From Bradyrhizobium sp. WSM1417 (GTDB lineage: Bacteria; Pseudomonadota; Alphaproteobacteria; Rhizobiales; Xanthobacteraceae): a DNA stretch of 64,000 nt. Position 1 is the stretch's first letter. Each line of letters begins with the position of its first letter. This document shows positions 25,024-35,606 of this stretch, one piece after another. The notes below the pieces were generated by a model that did no database searches, was not told where the DNA came from, and saw nothing but the letters and a program-made list of their open reading frames with translations. The position numbers and the translations under genes are program-made. The stretch covers positions 5,629,831-5,693,830 of the forward strand of contig NZ_KI911783.1 in NCBI RefSeq assembly GCF_000515415.1. Reading direction: 5' to 3'.

Positions 25024-25917
25024 CTAGCGCTTAGCTCGCCTTTTCGTGACCTTTTTTCCGGCCTTTTTGGCACCTTTCTTGACAGCCTTCTTGGCGGTCT
25101 TTTTAGCTGCTTTCTTCTTCCCCGCCTTCTTGACGGTTTTCTTGGCCGCCTTCTTGGGACCCGTCACGGCCTTCTTGGCCACTTTCCTGGATTTGGCGGC
25201 CTTTTTGGCTGCCTTCGCCGGCTTTTTGGCCGATTTCTTCGCCGCCTTGGCCTTTCTGGCCGGGGCCGCCTTGGCCGCGCTCCGGGCGGGCGCCTTGCCA
25301 TGCGTCTTGCCACGCGTCTTGGGCTCGACCGCCCCGAGCGCCAGGAGCTGGCGATGAATGGCGCGGGTGACCTCGTCGATGGCCATCATGCCATCGATGG
25401 TCGAGAGCTTCCGCCGCTCGGAATAGTAGTGAATCAGCGGTTCGGTCTGGTTGCGGTAGCTGGCTAACCGCTTGGTCAGGACCTCCGGGGTGTCGTCGAG
25501 TCGGACCTCCTCCCCGCGCTCGCGCATCTGGGCGACGCGAGTCTCGACGCGGTTCAGGAGCGCGCTCTCGTTGACGCGGAGCTCGATCACGGCATCGAGC
25601 TTGAGGTGCTTGTGCTTGAGCAGCTCATCCAGCGCCTCGGCCTGCGGCACGGTCCGCGGGAAGCCGTCGAGGATGAAACCGTTTTTGGCGTCCGGCTGAT
25701 CGATCCGATCGGAGATGATTCCCACCACGACATCGTCTGGCACGAGACCGCCGCTGGCCATGATCTCCTTGGCCTTGAGCCCGACCGGCGTTCCGGCCGC
25801 CACCGCTGCACGCAACATCTCGCCGGTCGAGAGCTGGACAATGCCATAGCGCTGCACCAGCAGCTGCGCCTGGGTGCCCTTGCCCGATCCCGGTGGCCCC
25901 AGAAGTATAATTCTCAT
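25024..25917 (-). CDS. adk: adenylate kinase with histone H1-like lysine-rich tail
   Basis: The start ATG 25917 gives 297 residues. Residues 1-193 are a complete short-form adenylate kinase: P-loop GPPGSGKGT (7-15), AMP-site Thr/Arg in [20 protein letters not shown] (80-89), and the LID Arg pair in [24 protein letters not shown] without the zinc-type LID insertion. It interconverts 2 ADP with ATP plus AMP in the cytosol. Residues 201-297 form a tail with about 37 Lys and 7 Arg, no Asp or Glu, made of AAKK/PAKKA repeats like histone H1 or AlgP. The reading frame is continuous, with no stop or frameshift at the join. The tail may bind nucleic acid or ribosomal RNA; that is inference. It lies between secY and the alpha operon, its usual place. 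Confidence 0.93.
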   Translation of the reverse strand: MRIILLGPPGSGKGTQAQLLVQRYGIVQLSTGEMLRAAVAAGTPVGLKAKEIMASGGLVPDDVVVGIISDRIDQPDAKNGFILDGFPRTVPQAEALDELLKHKHLKLDAVIELRVNESALLNRVETRVAQMRERGEEVRLDDTPEVLTKRLASYRNQTEPLIHYYSERRKLSTIDGMMAIDEVTRAIHRQLLALGAVEPKTRGKTHGKAPARSAAKAAPARKAKAAKKSAKKPAKAAKKAAKSRKVAKKAVTGPKKAAKKTVKKAGKKKAAKKTAKKAVKKGAKKAGKKVTKRRAKR

Positions 25918-26128
25918 CGGCGTACGCCCCCCGATTGGTGCGCGATACGTCGTGCACCTGTGTTTTGAAGTCCAGTTACAGTGCAAATCATAATCAGCGC
26001 CGCACCGCTACCCATATCATAGGGGAGCAAATGGCCGGACGCCAAGAAGCCTTTGAAATCAGTGATTGTGCTTCAGTGCGAGTGGCTCTGCCGATGCCAC
26101 CGGATGGCTGGCTGGCCGCTCCCGCAGG

Positions 26129-26175
26129 CGCCGCGCGTTACTCGCGCGGCGAATCGGCGGCGCAATTGCGCCGCC
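26129..26175 (-). other. two tandem GC palindromes after secY
   Basis: CGCCGCGCG/CGCGCGGCG with loop TTACT (26129-26151) and a 20-bp perfect palindrome made of GGCGGCGCAA and TTGCGCCGCC (26156-26175). They lie 16-63 nt past the secY stop on the minus strand. There is no U-tract. Possible 3'-end stabiliser or attenuator before adk. Confidence 0.45.
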
Positions 26176-26191
26176 TGAGAGGACGCCGCGC

Positions 26192-27523
26192 TTAACGGCG
26201 GCGGCCGCGCAGCTTCGACTTCCGGATCAGGCCTTCGTACTGATGCGCCAGGAGATAGCCCTGCACCTGCGCCACCGTGTCCATGGTGACACTGACGACG
26301 ATCAGCAGCGACGTGCCGCCAAAGTAGAACGGCACCGACGCGTAGGAGATCAGGATTTCCGGAATCAAGCAGACGATCGCCAGATAGACCGCGCCGAGCA
26401 CGGTGATCCGCGACAGCACGTAGTCGATATATTCCGCGGTGCGCTCGCCGGGACGGATGCCCGGAATGAAGCCGCCGTGCTTCTTCAGATTGTCCGCGGT
26501 CTCGGTCGGATTGAACACGATCGCGGTGTAGAAGAAGGCGAAGAACACGATCAGCGCCAGATACATGATCAGGAACAGCGGACGGCCGTGACCGAGCTGG
26601 GTGTTGATCCACTGGAACCATTCCGGCCCGCTGCCCGCGTTGAAGTTCGCAACCGTGGTCGGCAGGAGCAGCAGCGAGGACGCAAAGATCGGCGGGATCA
26701 CGCCCGAGGTGTTGAGCTTGAGCGGCAGATGCGAGGACTGCCCCTCGAACATCTTGTTGCCGACCTGGCGCTTCGGATACTGAATCAAGAGCCGGCGCTG
26801 GGCGCGCTCCACGAACACGATGAAGGCGATCACGGCCACCGCCATGACGATGACGACCAGAATCAGGCCGGTCGACATCGCACCCTGACGGCCGAGCTCG
26901 AGCATATTGGCGAGCGCCGCGGGCAGCTCGGCGACGATGCCGGAGAGAATGATCAGGGAAATGCCGTTGCCGATGCCGCGCGAGGTGATCTGCTCGCCCA
27001 GCCACATCAGGAACATGGTGCCGCCGGTCAGCGTGATCGCCGTGGACAGGCGGAAGAACATGCCGGGGTCGCTGACGACGTTGCCGGCGCCTTCGAGCCC
27101 CACCGCGATGCCGTAGGACTGGAACGCGGCCAGGATCACCGTGAGATAGCGGGTGTACTGGTTCAGCAGCTTGCGGCCGGACTCGCCTTCCTTCTTCAGC
27201 GCCTCGAGCTGCGGCGAGACGGTGGTCAGGAGCTGGATGATAATGGAGGCCGAGATGTACGGCATGATGTTCAGCGCAAAGATCGCCATGCGGTGAATGC
27301 CGCCGCCGGCGAACATGTTGAACATGCCGAGGATGCCGCCCGCCTGGGAGCGGAACACCTGCTCCCAGATGTTGGGATCGATGCCGGGCAACGGGATGTA
27401 GGTCCCGAGCCGATAGACGAGCAGTGCGCCCAGGGTGAACCAGATGCGCTTCTTCAGTTCGTCGGCCTTGGCAAACGCACCGAAATTGAGATTGGCTGCC
27501 AGTTGTTCCGCTGCAGAGGCCAT
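26192..27523 (-). CDS. secY: SecY preprotein translocase channel subunit
   Basis: This 443-residue protein has ten hydrophobic helices. Recognisable parts are the N-terminal KKRIWFTLGALLVYRLGTYI, the plug-region PGIDPNIWEQVF, the cytosolic loop FIVFVERAQRRLLIQYPKRQ that contacts SecA or the ribosome, and EYIDYVLSRITVLGAVYLA. It forms the inner-membrane protein-conducting channel with SecE (encoded at 61085-61276). GGGAGAAAG precedes ATG 27523. rpmJ (L36), which follows secY in Escherichia coli, is absent. Confidence 0.97.
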   Translation of the reverse strand: MASAAEQLAANLNFGAFAKADELKKRIWFTLGALLVYRLGTYIPLPGIDPNIWEQVFRSQAGGILGMFNMFAGGGIHRMAIFALNIMPYISASIIIQLLTTVSPQLEALKKEGESGRKLLNQYTRYLTVILAAFQSYGIAVGLEGAGNVVSDPGMFFRLSTAITLTGGTMFLMWLGEQITSRGIGNGISLIILSGIVAELPAALANMLELGRQGAMSTGLILVVIVMAVAVIAFIVFVERAQRRLLIQYPKRQVGNKMFEGQSSHLPLKLNTSGVIPPIFASSLLLLPTTVANFNAGSGPEWFQWINTQLGHGRPLFLIMYLALIVFFAFFYTAIVFNPTETADNLKKHGGFIPGIRPGERTAEYIDYVLSRITVLGAVYLAIVCLIPEILISYASVPFYFGGTSLLIVVSVTMDTVAQVQGYLLAHQYEGLIRKSKLRGRRR

Positions 27524-27643
27524 CTTGGACTTTCTCCCGCCGCTTGTTGCGCCGTCATGCCCGCGGCCGGGCTACATTATACCGGACACCGGACATTATC
27601 TGGGGCTACGGCTTCGATAAGTCCATCGTCCCGCATGCGTAAA

Positions 27644-27662
27644 GGCCCGCGAGCCGCGGGCC
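27644..27662 (-). terminator. hairpin after rplO
   Basis: A perfect 8-bp stem GGCCCGCG/CGCGGGCC with a 3-nt loop, followed on the minus strand by TTTACGC, 13 nt past the rplO stop. With only three Us it is likely a partial terminator or attenuator before secY. Confidence 0.45.
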
Positions 27663-27675
27663 GATGACGCAGTTG

Positions 27676-28161
27676 TTACGCCGCCTCGCCTTCTTCCTTG
27701 GCAGGCGCGAGGATCTTCACCGAGCCGCCGGCCTTCTCGACTGCCGCGATCGCGGTCTTCGAGGCGCCGTGCACTTCGATGTTGAGCTTGGCCTTGAACT
27801 CGCCGCGGCCGAGCAGCCGCAGGCCACCCTTGGCGCGGCGCAGCACGCCGGCCTTGACCAGGGATTCGACGTTCACGACGCTGCCGGCGTCGATCTTTTT
27901 GGCATCGACCGCGTCCTGGAGCCGGTCGAGATTGATCTCGGCGAACTCCACGCGGAAGATGTTGTTGAAGCCACGCTTGGGCAGACGGCGATGCAAGGGC
28001 ATCTGGCCGCCTTCGAAACCCTTGATGCGCACGCCCGAACGCGCGGTCTGGCCCTTGCCACCGCGGCCGGCCTGCTTGCCCTTGCCCGAACCAATGCCGC
28101 GGCCGACGCGCATACGCTTCTTGCGCGAGCCGGCATTGTCGGCGATATCGCTGAGCTTCAT
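27676..28161 (-). CDS. rplO: 50S ribosomal protein L15
   Basis: This 161-residue protein opens [20 protein letters not shown] and has [19 protein letters not shown] and [19 protein letters not shown], the extended rRNA-binding N-terminus, then a globular C-terminal half ([20 protein letters not shown]). A 12-residue acidic tail (PAKEEGEAA) is slightly longer than in Escherichia coli. It acts late in large-subunit assembly. Confidence 0.97.
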   Translation of the reverse strand: MKLSDIADNAGSRKKRMRVGRGIGSGKGKQAGRGGKGQTARSGVRIKGFEGGQMPLHRRLPKRGFNNIFRVEFAEINLDRLQDAVDAKKIDAGSVVNVESLVKAGVLRRAKGGLRLLGRGEFKAKLNIEVHGASKTAIAAVEKAGGSVKILAPAKEEGEAA

Positions 28162-28233
28162 CGCCCTGCTCCTTGTTTCTTGCGCATGACCTTCACCGAA
28201 AACGGGTCCCGCTTCGGGATCGTGCGCCTTTGC

Positions 28234-28440
28234 TTACTTCTCGTCGACGATGCGAACGAGATGGTGAACTTTCAAAATCATGCCGCGGACCGCCGGGGTG
28301 TCCGGCAGTTCGCTGGTGCGGCCGATCTTATTGAGCTTGAGCCCGATCAGCGTCGAACGCTGCGAGTGATGGCGGCGGATCGCGCTGCCGGTCTGCTCGA
28401 TCTTGATCGTCTTTGCGGTCGTAACGGTACTCTTGGCCAT
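28234..28440 (-). CDS. rpmD: 50S ribosomal protein L30
   Basis: This 68-residue protein has the core [20 protein letters not shown] and [20 protein letters not shown], ending [13 protein letters not shown] short Lys/Thr-rich N-terminal extension precedes the usual start. It occupies the standard spc-operon place between rpsE and rplO. Confidence 0.96.
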   Translation of the reverse strand: MAKSTVTTAKTIKIEQTGSAIRRHHSQRSTLIGLKLNKIGRTSELPDTPAVRGMILKVHHLVRIVDEK

Positions 28441-28465
28441 GGGTGTCTACTCCGAAAAGCTTCCG

Positions 28466-29053
28466 TTATTCGGCAACCGCCTCGGCGTCACCACCGATAC
28501 GGCGGGACTGGAGGGTGGACACCTTGATGTTGCGGCGGGCAGCGACCGAGCGCGGCGAATCCTGATGCTTCAGCGCATCGAAGGTTGCGCGAACCATGTT
28601 GTACGGGTTCGACGAGCCGATCGACTTCGCAACCACGTCCTGGACGCCGAGCGTCTCGAACACGGCGCGCATCGGACCGCCGGCGATGATGCCGGTACCG
28701 GCCGGAGCTGCGCGCAGGTAAACACGGCCCGCGCCATGACGGCCAGCGATGTCGTGATGCAGCGTGCGGCCCTCGCGCAGCGACACGCGGGTCAGGTTGC
28801 GCTTGGCGGATTCGGTTGCCTTGCGGATCGCCTCGGGCACTTCGCGCGCCTTGCCATGACCGAAGCCGGCGCGGCCCTTCTGGTCGCCGATCACGACCAG
28901 CGCTGCGAAACCGAAGCGCTTGCCGCCTTTGACGACCTTGGCGACGCGATTGATGTGGACGAGCTTGTCGACGAACTCGCTGTCGCGCTCTTCCCTGCGT
29001 TCACGTCCGCCGCCGCGTTGATCGCGTCCACCACGTTGTTCGCGTTCTGCCAT
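28466..29053 (-). CDS. rpsE: 30S ribosomal protein S5
   Basis: This 195-residue protein has a disordered Arg/Gly/Glu-rich head (about 1-25), then the S5 double-stranded-RNA-binding region ([40 protein letters not shown]) and the second domain [20 protein letters not shown]. It is involved in decoding fidelity. No unusual change is obvious at the VKGGKR loop where spectinomycin-resistance mutations fall. Confidence 0.97.
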   Translation of the reverse strand: MAEREQRGGRDQRGGGRERREERDSEFVDKLVHINRVAKVVKGGKRFGFAALVVIGDQKGRAGFGHGKAREVPEAIRKATESAKRNLTRVSLREGRTLHHDIAGRHGAGRVYLRAAPAGTGIIAGGPMRAVFETLGVQDVVAKSIGSSNPYNMVRATFDALKHQDSPRSVAARRNIKVSTLQSRRIGGDAEAVAE

Positions 29054-29100
29054 GGTTTTTCCAGTCCTTCAGAGGCTTACGCCTCAATCCTCAAATTCTG

Positions 29101-29463
29101 TTAGAAGCTCAGCCCGCTCTCACGCGCCGCGTCGGCAAGAGCCTTGACGCGCCCGTGATAGAGATAGCTGCCGCGATCGAACACGACTTCCTTGACACCC
29201 TTCTCGGCGGCGCGCTCGGCCAGCAGCTTGCCGACCGCCTTCGCCGCATCGATATCGGCGCCGGTCTTGCCGCCGTCGCGCATCGACTTCTCGAGCGACG
29301 AGGCAGAGGCCAGCGTCTCGCCCTTCAGGTCGTCGATGACCTGGGCGTAGATGTGCTTGGACGAGCGGAACACCGACAGGCGCGGACGGCCGCCACCCGA
29401 GCGGCGCAGCTTCAGTCGTACACTGCGCTTGCGCCGGGCATTCGTAACCTTGGCTTTCGACAT
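29101..29463 (-). CDS. rplR: 50S ribosomal protein L18
   Basis: This 120-residue protein has a basic N-terminal segment ([20 protein letters not shown]) that binds 5S rRNA, followed by [20 protein letters not shown] and the C-terminal [20 protein letters not shown]. Normal length. It lies between rplF (11-bp gap) and rpsE. Confidence 0.97.
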   Translation of the reverse strand: MSKAKVTNARRKRSVRLKLRRSGGGRPRLSVFRSSKHIYAQVIDDLKGETLASASSLEKSMRDGGKTGADIDAAKAVGKLLAERAAEKGVKEVVFDRGSYLYHGRVKALADAARESGLSF

Positions 29464-29474
29464 GACCGGCTCCG

Positions 29475-30008
29475 TTACTTCTTCTTGCCTTCCTTGCGGA
29501 AGATGAATTCGCCAACATACTTCACGCCCTTGCCCTTGTAGGGCTCCGGCGGACGATAGGAGCGAATCTCGGCGGCGACCTGGCCGACGCGCTGAATGTC
29601 GCTGCCGGTCACCGTGATCTCGGTCGGCTTCGGCACGGTGATCGTGATCCCTTCCGGGATCGCGTAGACCACATCGTGGCTGTAGCCGAGCGCGAGCTGC
29701 AGGTTCTTGCCCTGCAGCGCGGCGCGGTAACCGACGCCGGTGATTTCGAGCTTCTTCTCGAAACCCTTGGTGACGCCTTCGACCAGATTCGCGACCTGGG
29801 CGCGAGCGGTCCCGTACAGGGCCCGTGCGCGGTTGGTCTCGACCCGCGGGTTCACCTTGACCTGGCCGTTGTCGAGCTTCACCTCGACGTCGCTATGGAC
29901 GACGAACTGAAGCTGGCCCTTCGGCCCCTTCATCTTGACGGTCTGCCCGTCGACGGTCGCGGTCACACCCGACGGCACCGCTACCGGCCTTTTGCCAACA
30001 CGTGACAT
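29475..30008 (-). CDS. rplF: 50S ribosomal protein L6
   Basis: This 177-residue protein has two repeated domains: [20 protein letters not shown] and [20 protein letters not shown] in the first, [20 protein letters not shown] and [20 protein letters not shown] in the second. It binds helix 97 near the sarcin-ricin loop and L7/L12 stalk base. Full length, with a 16-bp gap after rpsH. Confidence 0.98.
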   Translation of the reverse strand: MSRVGKRPVAVPSGVTATVDGQTVKMKGPKGQLQFVVHSDVEVKLDNGQVKVNPRVETNRARALYGTARAQVANLVEGVTKGFEKKLEITGVGYRAALQGKNLQLALGYSHDVVYAIPEGITITVPKPTEITVTGSDIQRVGQVAAEIRSYRPPEPYKGKGVKYVGEFIFRKEGKKK

Positions 30009-30024
30009 GGATCAAAAATCCTTC

Positions 30025-30423
30025 TCAGAACACCGTGAAGAGAACTTCGCCGCCCACGTTCGCTTCACGCGCACTGTGGTCAGCCATGATTCCCTTCGGG
30101 GTCGACAACACCGAAATGCCGAGTCCGTTATTGACCCGCGGCAGGTTCTTCACCGAGGCGTAAACGCGACGCCCGGGCTTGGAGACACGCTCGATCTCGC
30201 GGATAACGGGCTCGCCGTCGAAATACTTCAGCTCGATCTCGATCTCGCTGCGGCCCGAGGAGTGCTCGAGCGTGGCGTAACCGCGGATGTAACCTTCGCT
30301 CTTCAGCACCTCGAGCACGTTCTCGCGCATCTTCGAGCCAGGCGTGGAGACCTTGTTCTTGGAGCGCATCTGCGCGTTGCGGATGCGGGTGATCAGATCG
30401 CTGATTGGATCGTGCGTAGACAT
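30025..30423 (-). CDS. rpsH: 30S ribosomal protein S8
   Basis: This 132-residue protein starts [20 protein letters not shown] and ends with the S8 signature [20 protein letters not shown] and GGEVLFTVF. It is a primary 16S rRNA binder. In Escherichia coli it is the translational repressor of the spc operon, acting near rplE; no S8-like target was identified here with confidence. Confidence 0.98.
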   Translation of the reverse strand: MSTHDPISDLITRIRNAQMRSKNKVSTPGSKMRENVLEVLKSEGYIRGYATLEHSSGRSEIEIELKYFDGEPVIREIERVSKPGRRVYASVKNLPRVNNGLGISVLSTPKGIMADHSAREANVGGEVLFTVF

Positions 30424-30437
30424 CTAAACGACCCTCC

Positions 30438-30743
30438 TTACCAGCTGGACTTCACGAGGCCCGGGACCATGCCCCTGGAGCCAAGGTCCCGCATTGCGAT
30501 GCGGGACAGTTTGGTCAAGCGATAGTTCGAGCGCGAACGGCCCGACAGCTCGCAACGCAGACGGATACGGGTCGCCGACGAGTTGCGCGGCATTTCGGCC
30601 AGCTTCAGGGTCGCAGCAAACCGCTCCTCCATCGGCAGCGTCTTGTCGGCGATGATCGCCTTCAACCGCTCGCGCTTCGGAGCGGCGTTCTTCGTCATCC
30701 GCTTGCGCCGGTTGTTCTTCTCGATTGAACTCTTCTTTGCCAT
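30438..30743 (-). CDS. rpsN: 30S ribosomal protein S14 (zinc-free long form)
   Basis: This 101-residue protein has the C-minus form: only one Cys ([20 protein letters not shown]) and no CxxC zinc pairs. It begins [20 protein letters not shown] and ends [18 protein letters not shown]. The zinc independence means no Zur-controlled paralog needs to substitute for it, though none can be excluded elsewhere. Confidence 0.97.
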   Translation of the reverse strand: MAKKSSIEKNNRRKRMTKNAAPKRERLKAIIADKTLPMEERFAATLKLAEMPRNSSATRIRLRCELSGRSRSNYRLTKLSRIAMRDLGSRGMVPGLVKSSW

Positions 30744-30789
30744 GCTTGGCTCCTGGGTATCCGCGTTTGAGAGGCTTTAGGTCAGCGTC

Positions 30790-31339
<550 letters not shown>

Positions 31340-31347
<8 letters not shown>

Positions 31348-31654
31348 CGATCTCAGCTCCCGAGCTCTTGGCGATGCGGACCTTCTTGCCGTCCGCCAGA
31401 ATCTTGAATCCGACGCGGGTCGGCTTCCCGTCCTTGCCGACATACGCGATGTTGGACAGTTGGATCGGCGACTCTTTCGAGATGATGCCGCCCTCCTGGG
31501 CCTGCGTCTGCTTCTGGTGACGCTTGACCATGTTGATGCCGCGCACCAGCGCCGTACCGGCGTCGGGACGCACTTCGAACACCTCGCCGGTGCGGCCCTT
31601 GTCGCGGCCGGTCAGCACGACGACCTTGTCGCCCTTGCGGATCTTCGCAGCCAT
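31340..31654 (-). CDS. rplX: 50S ribosomal protein L24
   Basis: This 104-residue protein starts at ATG 31654, whose A is shared with the rplN stop (TGATG). It has the KOW-type opening [20 protein letters not shown], then [20 protein letters not shown] and [20 protein letters not shown]. It initiates large-subunit assembly and lies beside the exit tunnel. Confidence 0.97.
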
Positions 31655-32022
31655 CACAGCACCTCCGGCGCGAGCGAGATGATCTTCATGTGGTTCTTGG
31701 CGCGCAGCTCGCGCGGCACGGGCCCGAAGATACGGGTACCGACCGGCTCGGACTGATTGTTGATCAGAACGGCGGCGTTGCGGTCGAAGCGGATGACCGA
31801 ACCGTCGGCGCGGCGGATGTCCTTGCGGACGCGCACCACGACGGCCTTCATCACGTCGCCCTTCTTCACCTTGCCACGCGGAATCGCTTCCTTGATCGAG
31901 ACAACGATGATGTCGCCGATCGTGGCGTAGCGGCGCTTGGAGCCCCCGAGCACCTTGATACACATGACACGGCGTGCGCCAGAATTATCGGCCACGTCGA
32001 GGTTGGTCTGCATCTGAATCAT
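31654..32022 (-). CDS. rplN: 50S ribosomal protein L14
   Basis: This 122-residue protein begins [20 protein letters not shown] and includes [20 protein letters not shown] and [20 protein letters not shown], the near-invariant L14 body. It contacts 16S rRNA at bridge B8 and is the docking site of RsfS silencing factor. Normal length; it ends in a 1-nt overlap with rplX. Confidence 0.98.
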   Translation of the reverse strand: MIQMQTNLDVADNSGARRVMCIKVLGGSKRRYATIGDIIVVSIKEAIPRGKVKKGDVMKAVVVRVRKDIRRADGSVIRFDRNAAVLINNQSEPVGTRIFGPVPRELRAKNHMKIISLAPEVL

Positions 32023-32105
32023 TGATGCACCTCGTCCTCTTCTTTTTGCGCCAGCCCAGCCGGCGCTCAACATTTACCTGAAGTCAGTCGGCTAAAGCCA
32101 ACAGA

Positions 32106-32354
32106 TCAGGCGCTTTTCTTGTGTTCGCCCCGGATCACGACCCAGCGCTTCAACTTCGAAATCGGCTTCGATTCCTCGATCCACACCATGTCGCCCGGCT
32201 TGAACTCGTTGCTCTCGTCGTGCGCGTGGTAGTTCTTCGAACGGCGGATCGTCTTCTTGTAGATCGGGTGCGTAAAGCGGCGATCGACGCGCACCACGAT
32301 GGTCTTGGCTTGCTTGTCGCTGACGACCACGCCCTGCAAAGTACGTTTCGGCAT
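32106..32354 (-). CDS. rpsQ: 30S ribosomal protein S17
   Basis: This 82-residue protein starts at ATG 32354 (longer upstream frame is Arg-rich read-through of rpmC). The OB-fold pattern is [60 protein letters not shown]. It is followed by 83 bp before rplN, the widest gap inside this S10/spc junction. Confidence 0.97.
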   Translation of the reverse strand: MPKRTLQGVVVSDKQAKTIVVRVDRRFTHPIYKKTIRRSKNYHAHDESNEFKPGDMVWIEESKPISKLKRWVVIRGEHKKSA

Positions 32355-32367
32355 CTTCGTAAGCCTC

Positions 32368-32580
32368 TTACTTCTTCTTCGCGCGCGTCTGCGCGGCGAC
32401 GGTCTTGATCCGGGCGATGTCACGGCGGGCCTCGCGCAGGCGCGAGGTGTTCTCGAGCTGCCCGGTGGCGCGCTGGAAGCGCAGGTTGAAGCGCTCCTTC
32501 TTCAGGTTCAGGATGGCGTCATCCTGCTGATCGGGGCTCAACGCGCGGATGTCTTCGATCTTCATCTGGGCCATGGCCAT
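32368..32580 (-). CDS. rpmC: 50S ribosomal protein L29
   Basis: This 70-residue protein is a two-helix hairpin ([40 protein letters not shown]). ATG 32580 shares its A with the rplP stop (TAATG); an ATG two codons later (32574) is an equal candidate. L29 sits at the exit tunnel beside L23 and helps bind nascent-chain factors. Confidence 0.96.
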   Translation of the reverse strand: MAMAQMKIEDIRALSPDQQDDAILNLKKERFNLRFQRATGQLENTSRLREARRDIARIKTVAAQTRAKKK

Positions 32581-32993
32581 TACTCCGCAATGCGCTCGAC
32601 GAAGCGCGTCTTGATCGGCAGCTTGGCTGCCGCCAGGGTCAGCGCTTCACGCGCCGTCTGGGTGTTGACGCCGTCGATCTCGAACAGCACCCGGCCCGGC
32701 TTGACGCGCGCGACCCACAATTCCGGCGCACCCTTGCCGGAGCCCATGCGGACTTCGGCAGGCTTCTTCGACACGGGAACGTCGGGGAATATGCGGATCC
32801 AGACGCGGCCGGCGCGCTTCATGTGGCGGGTCAGCGCGCGGCGAGCGGCTTCGATCTGGCGCGCGGTGACGCGCTCAGGCTCGGTTGCCTTCAGACCGAA
32901 CTGGCCGAACGCCAACGTCGCGCCCGAAGACGCAACGCCGTGGATACGGCCCTTATGCGCCTTCCGGAACTTCGTTTTCTTAGGTTGCATCAT
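32580..32993 (-). CDS. rplP: 50S ribosomal protein L16
   Basis: This 137-residue protein reads [20 protein letters not shown], then [20 protein letters not shown] and [20 protein letters not shown] with the arginine region that YcfD-type oxygenases modify in other bacteria. It positions A-site tRNA. Two ATGs in tandem (32993 and 32990) are possible starts. Confidence 0.97.
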   Translation of the reverse strand: MMQPKKTKFRKAHKGRIHGVASSGATLAFGQFGLKATEPERVTARQIEAARRALTRHMKRAGRVWIRIFPDVPVSKKPAEVRMGSGKGAPELWVARVKPGRVLFEIDGVNTQTAREALTLAAAKLPIKTRFVERIAE

Positions 32994-33025
32994 GGCTTCA
33001 AGCCCTCAAATTCTCTGTGCTGGCG

Positions 33026-33751
33026 TCAGGCTGCAGCGTTGTCACGGCGCTGCCGGCCGCCGCGATCGCCGCCGCCACCAGTCTCGCCTTCGGCCATTCT
33101 CTTGTCCTGGGCCATCGGATCGTGCTCGAGGATCTCGCCCTTGAAGATCCAGACCTTGACACCGCAGGTGCCGAAGGTCGTGAACGCGGTCGCAACGCCG
33201 TAGTCGATGTCTGCGCGCAGCGTGTGCAGCGGCACGCGACCTTCGCGGTACCACTCCATGCGCGCGATTTCCGCACCACCCAGACGTCCCGAGCAGTTGA
33301 TGCGGATGCCTTCCGCGCCGAGACGCATCGCCGACTGCACGGCGCGCTTCATGGCGCGGCGGAACGCCACCCGGCGCTCCAACTGCTGCGCAATCGACTC
33401 GGCCACCAGCGTCGCATCGAGCTCCGGCTTGCGGATCTCGACGATGTTGATGACGACGTCGGACGCGGTGATGTCCGCGACCTTCTTGCGCAGCTTGTCG
33501 ATGTCGGCACCCTTCTTGCCGATCACCACGCCCGGACGAGCCGAGTGAATGGTGACGCGGCACTTCTTGTGCGGGCGCTCGATCACGATGCGGGCGACGG
33601 CCGCCTGCTTGAGCTCCTTGTGCAGGATCTCGCGGATCTTGACGTCCTCGTGCAGCAGCTTGCCGTATTCCTGCTTGCCCGCGTACCAGCGGGAATCCCA
33701 GGTCCGGTTGATGCCGAGACGCAGACCGATCGGATTGATCTTTTGACCCAT
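33026..33751 (-). CDS. rpsC: 30S ribosomal protein S3
   Basis: This 241-residue protein has [20 protein letters not shown], the KH domain with [19 protein letters not shown] (GxxG at the mRNA entry), and VRRAGAE-type C-terminal domain ([20 protein letters not shown]). A Gly/Arg/Asp-rich tail ([17 protein letters not shown]) is unstructured. It contributes to mRNA unwinding at the entry tunnel. Confidence 0.98.
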   Translation of the reverse strand: MGQKINPIGLRLGINRTWDSRWYAGKQEYGKLLHEDVKIREILHKELKQAAVARIVIERPHKKCRVTIHSARPGVVIGKKGADIDKLRKKVADITASDVVINIVEIRKPELDATLVAESIAQQLERRVAFRRAMKRAVQSAMRLGAEGIRINCSGRLGGAEIARMEWYREGRVPLHTLRADIDYGVATAFTTFGTCGVKVWIFKGEILEHDPMAQDKRMAEGETGGGGDRGGRQRRDNAAA

Positions 33752-33769
33752 CGTGTTCTCCTGCGTCCC

Positions 33770-34156
33770 TTAAGCCGCTGCTGCGGCTTCGACCTGACGA
33801 ACGATGATCGTCAGCTGTGAAAATGGTTTGTAGACACGGCCCGAACGGCCACGGCCACGGGCGGCAAAGCGCTTCATCACGAGGCCGTTGCCGACGAAGG
33901 CCTGCGCCACGACGAGATCGTCGACGTCGAGGTCGTGGTTGTTCTCGGCGTTGGCAATAGCCGATTCCAGGCACTTCTTCACGTCAACCGCGATCCGCTT
34001 GCGCGAAAACTGCAGGTCGGCGAGCGCAGCAGCCGCCTTCCGGCCGCGAATGAGCTGGGCGACCAGGTTGAGCTTCTGCGGGCTCACCCGCAGCATCCGG
34101 GCGACCGCCTTGGCCTCGTTCTCGGCGAGGCTCCGTTCGCGCTTAGGTTTGCTCAT
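33770..34156 (-). CDS. rplV: 50S ribosomal protein L22
   Basis: This 128-residue protein has [20 protein letters not shown], the conserved [20 protein letters not shown] helix and the tunnel beta-hairpin [20 protein letters not shown]. Residues at the hairpin tip, where macrolide-resistance changes occur, look regular. Normal size. Confidence 0.97.
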   Translation of the reverse strand: MSKPKRERSLAENEAKAVARMLRVSPQKLNLVAQLIRGRKAAAALADLQFSRKRIAVDVKKCLESAIANAENNHDLDVDDLVVAQAFVGNGLVMKRFAARGRGRSGRVYKPFSQLTIIVRQVEAAAAA

Positions 34157-34166
34157 CGTTTAATCC

Positions 34167-34445
34167 TCAAGCCTTCTTGGCTTTCTTGTCCCCGGAGTGG
34201 CCATGGAAGGTCCGGGTCGGAGAGAACTCGCCGAACTTGTGACCGACCATTTCCTCGTTGACGGCCACCGGCACGTGCTTCTGACCGTTGTAGACGCCGA
34301 AGGTCAGACCGACGAACTGCGGCAGGATCGTCGAGCGACGGCTCCAGATCTTGATGACGTCGTGACGGCCGGACGAGCGCGCGGCATCTGCCTTCTTGAG
34401 CAGAGAACCCTCGACGAACGGGCCTTTCCAGACTGAACGAACCAT
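34167..34445 (-). CDS. rpsS: 30S ribosomal protein S19
   Basis: This 92-residue protein has [40 protein letters not shown] and [24 protein letters not shown] closing motif (here [20 protein letters not shown]). It binds 16S rRNA in the head with S13. Standard S10-operon position between rplB and rplV. Confidence 0.98.
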   Translation of the reverse strand: MVRSVWKGPFVEGSLLKKADAARSSGRHDVIKIWSRRSTILPQFVGLTFGVYNGQKHVPVAVNEEMVGHKFGEFSPTRTFHGHSGDKKAKKA

Positions 34446-34457
34446 GTCCGGCGTTCC

Positions 34458-35291
34458 TTACTTCTTCCGCTTGTGGCGGCTTAGGAGAATGAATTTGTTA
34501 GTCGACTTGTTGGAGCGGGTCTTCTTGCCCTTGGTCGGCTTGCCCCACGGAGTAACCGGGTGGCGACCGCCCGAGGTACGACCTTCACCACCGCCGTGCG
34601 GATGGTCGATCGGGTTCATCGAGACGCCGCGGTTATGCGGCTTGCGGCCCAGCCAACGGTTGCGGCCGGCCTTGCCGATCGACGTGTTCATGTGATCCGG
34701 GTTCGACACCGCGCCAATCGTGGCGCGGCAACGGCCGTGCACCAGGCGCTGTTCGCCCGAGTTCAGGCGGACGATCACGTAGTCCTGGTCGCGACCGACG
34801 AGCTGGGCGTAGGTGCCCGCGGAACGGGCGAGCTGGCCGCCCTTCCCGATCTTGACCTCGATGTTGTGGATGATCGTGCCGACCGGCATGTTGCCGAGCG
34901 GCATGACATTGCCCGGCTTCACGTCGACATAGTTGCCGGCAACGACGGAATCACCGACGGCCAGGCGCTGCGGCGCCAGGATATAGGCCTGGGTGCCGTC
35001 TTCGTATTTGACCAGCGCAATGAACGCGGTGCGGTTCGGATCGTATTCCAGCCGCTCGACGGTCGCGGGCGCATCGACCTTGTCGCGCTTGAAATCGACG
35101 GTACGCAACGTCCGCTTATGACCGCCGCCGCGGAAGCGCACGGTGATGCGACCGGTGTTGTTGCGGCCGCCAGAGGAGTGCTTGCCTTCGGTGAGCGCCT
35201 TGACCGGCTTGCCCTTGTAGAGGGCCGAACGATCGACCATGACCAGCTGGCGCTGGCCCGGCGTCGTGGGATTGAATGTCTTCAGTGCCAT
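34458..35291 (-). CDS. rplB: 50S ribosomal protein L2
   Basis: This 277-residue protein has the OB-fold and SH3-like halves: [40 protein letters not shown], then the peptidyl-transferase-proximal segment [20 protein letters not shown] with the conserved His. It ends [17 protein letters not shown]2 links the subunits at bridge B7b. Confidence 0.98.
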   Translation of the reverse strand: MALKTFNPTTPGQRQLVMVDRSALYKGKPVKALTEGKHSSGGRNNTGRITVRFRGGGHKRTLRTVDFKRDKVDAPATVERLEYDPNRTAFIALVKYEDGTQAYILAPQRLAVGDSVVAGNYVDVKPGNVMPLGNMPVGTIIHNIEVKIGKGGQLARSAGTYAQLVGRDQDYVIVRLNSGEQRLVHGRCRATIGAVSNPDHMNTSIGKAGRNRWLGRKPHNRGVSMNPIDHPHGGGEGRTSGGRHPVTPWGKPTKGKKTRSNKSTNKFILLSRHKRKK

Positions 35292-35303
35292 CGTCGTACG
35301 ACC

Positions 35304-35606
35304 TTACAGACCGGTGGTCACGTCGATCCGGTGACCCTCTTCGAGAGTCACGATCGCGCGCTTGGAGTTCGACTGCGAGCCGAGATTGCCGCGGAAGATC
35401 TTGGTCTTGCCCTTGCGGACCAGCGTGTTGACGCTCTTGACCTTGACGTCGAATAACTTCTCGATCGCTTCCTTGATCTGCGGCTTGGTCGCCTTCGCGG
35501 CCACCTTGAACAGCACCTTGTTGTGCTCCGAGGCGATCGTGGCCTTTTCGGTCACGACCGGCGACAGGATCACGTCGTAGTGGCGAGGCTCGATGTTCTT
35601 CGTCAT
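35304..35606 (-). CDS. rplW: 50S ribosomal protein L23
   Basis: This 100-residue protein has [40 protein letters not shown] and [20 protein letters not shown]. It is the exit-tunnel docking site for trigger factor and SRP. Its ATG overlaps the rplD stop by 4 bp. Confidence 0.98.
   Translation of the reverse strand: MTKNIEPRHYDVILSPVVTEKATIASEHNKVLFKVAAKATKPQIKEAIEKLFDVKVKSVNTLVRKGKTKIFRGNLGSQSNSKRAIVTLEEGHRIDVTTGL

Noticed and set aside
25918..26191. rpmJ (L36) after secY
   Set aside because: No small Cys/Lys/Arg-rich frame with the L36 pattern is present; the interval holds only palindromes.
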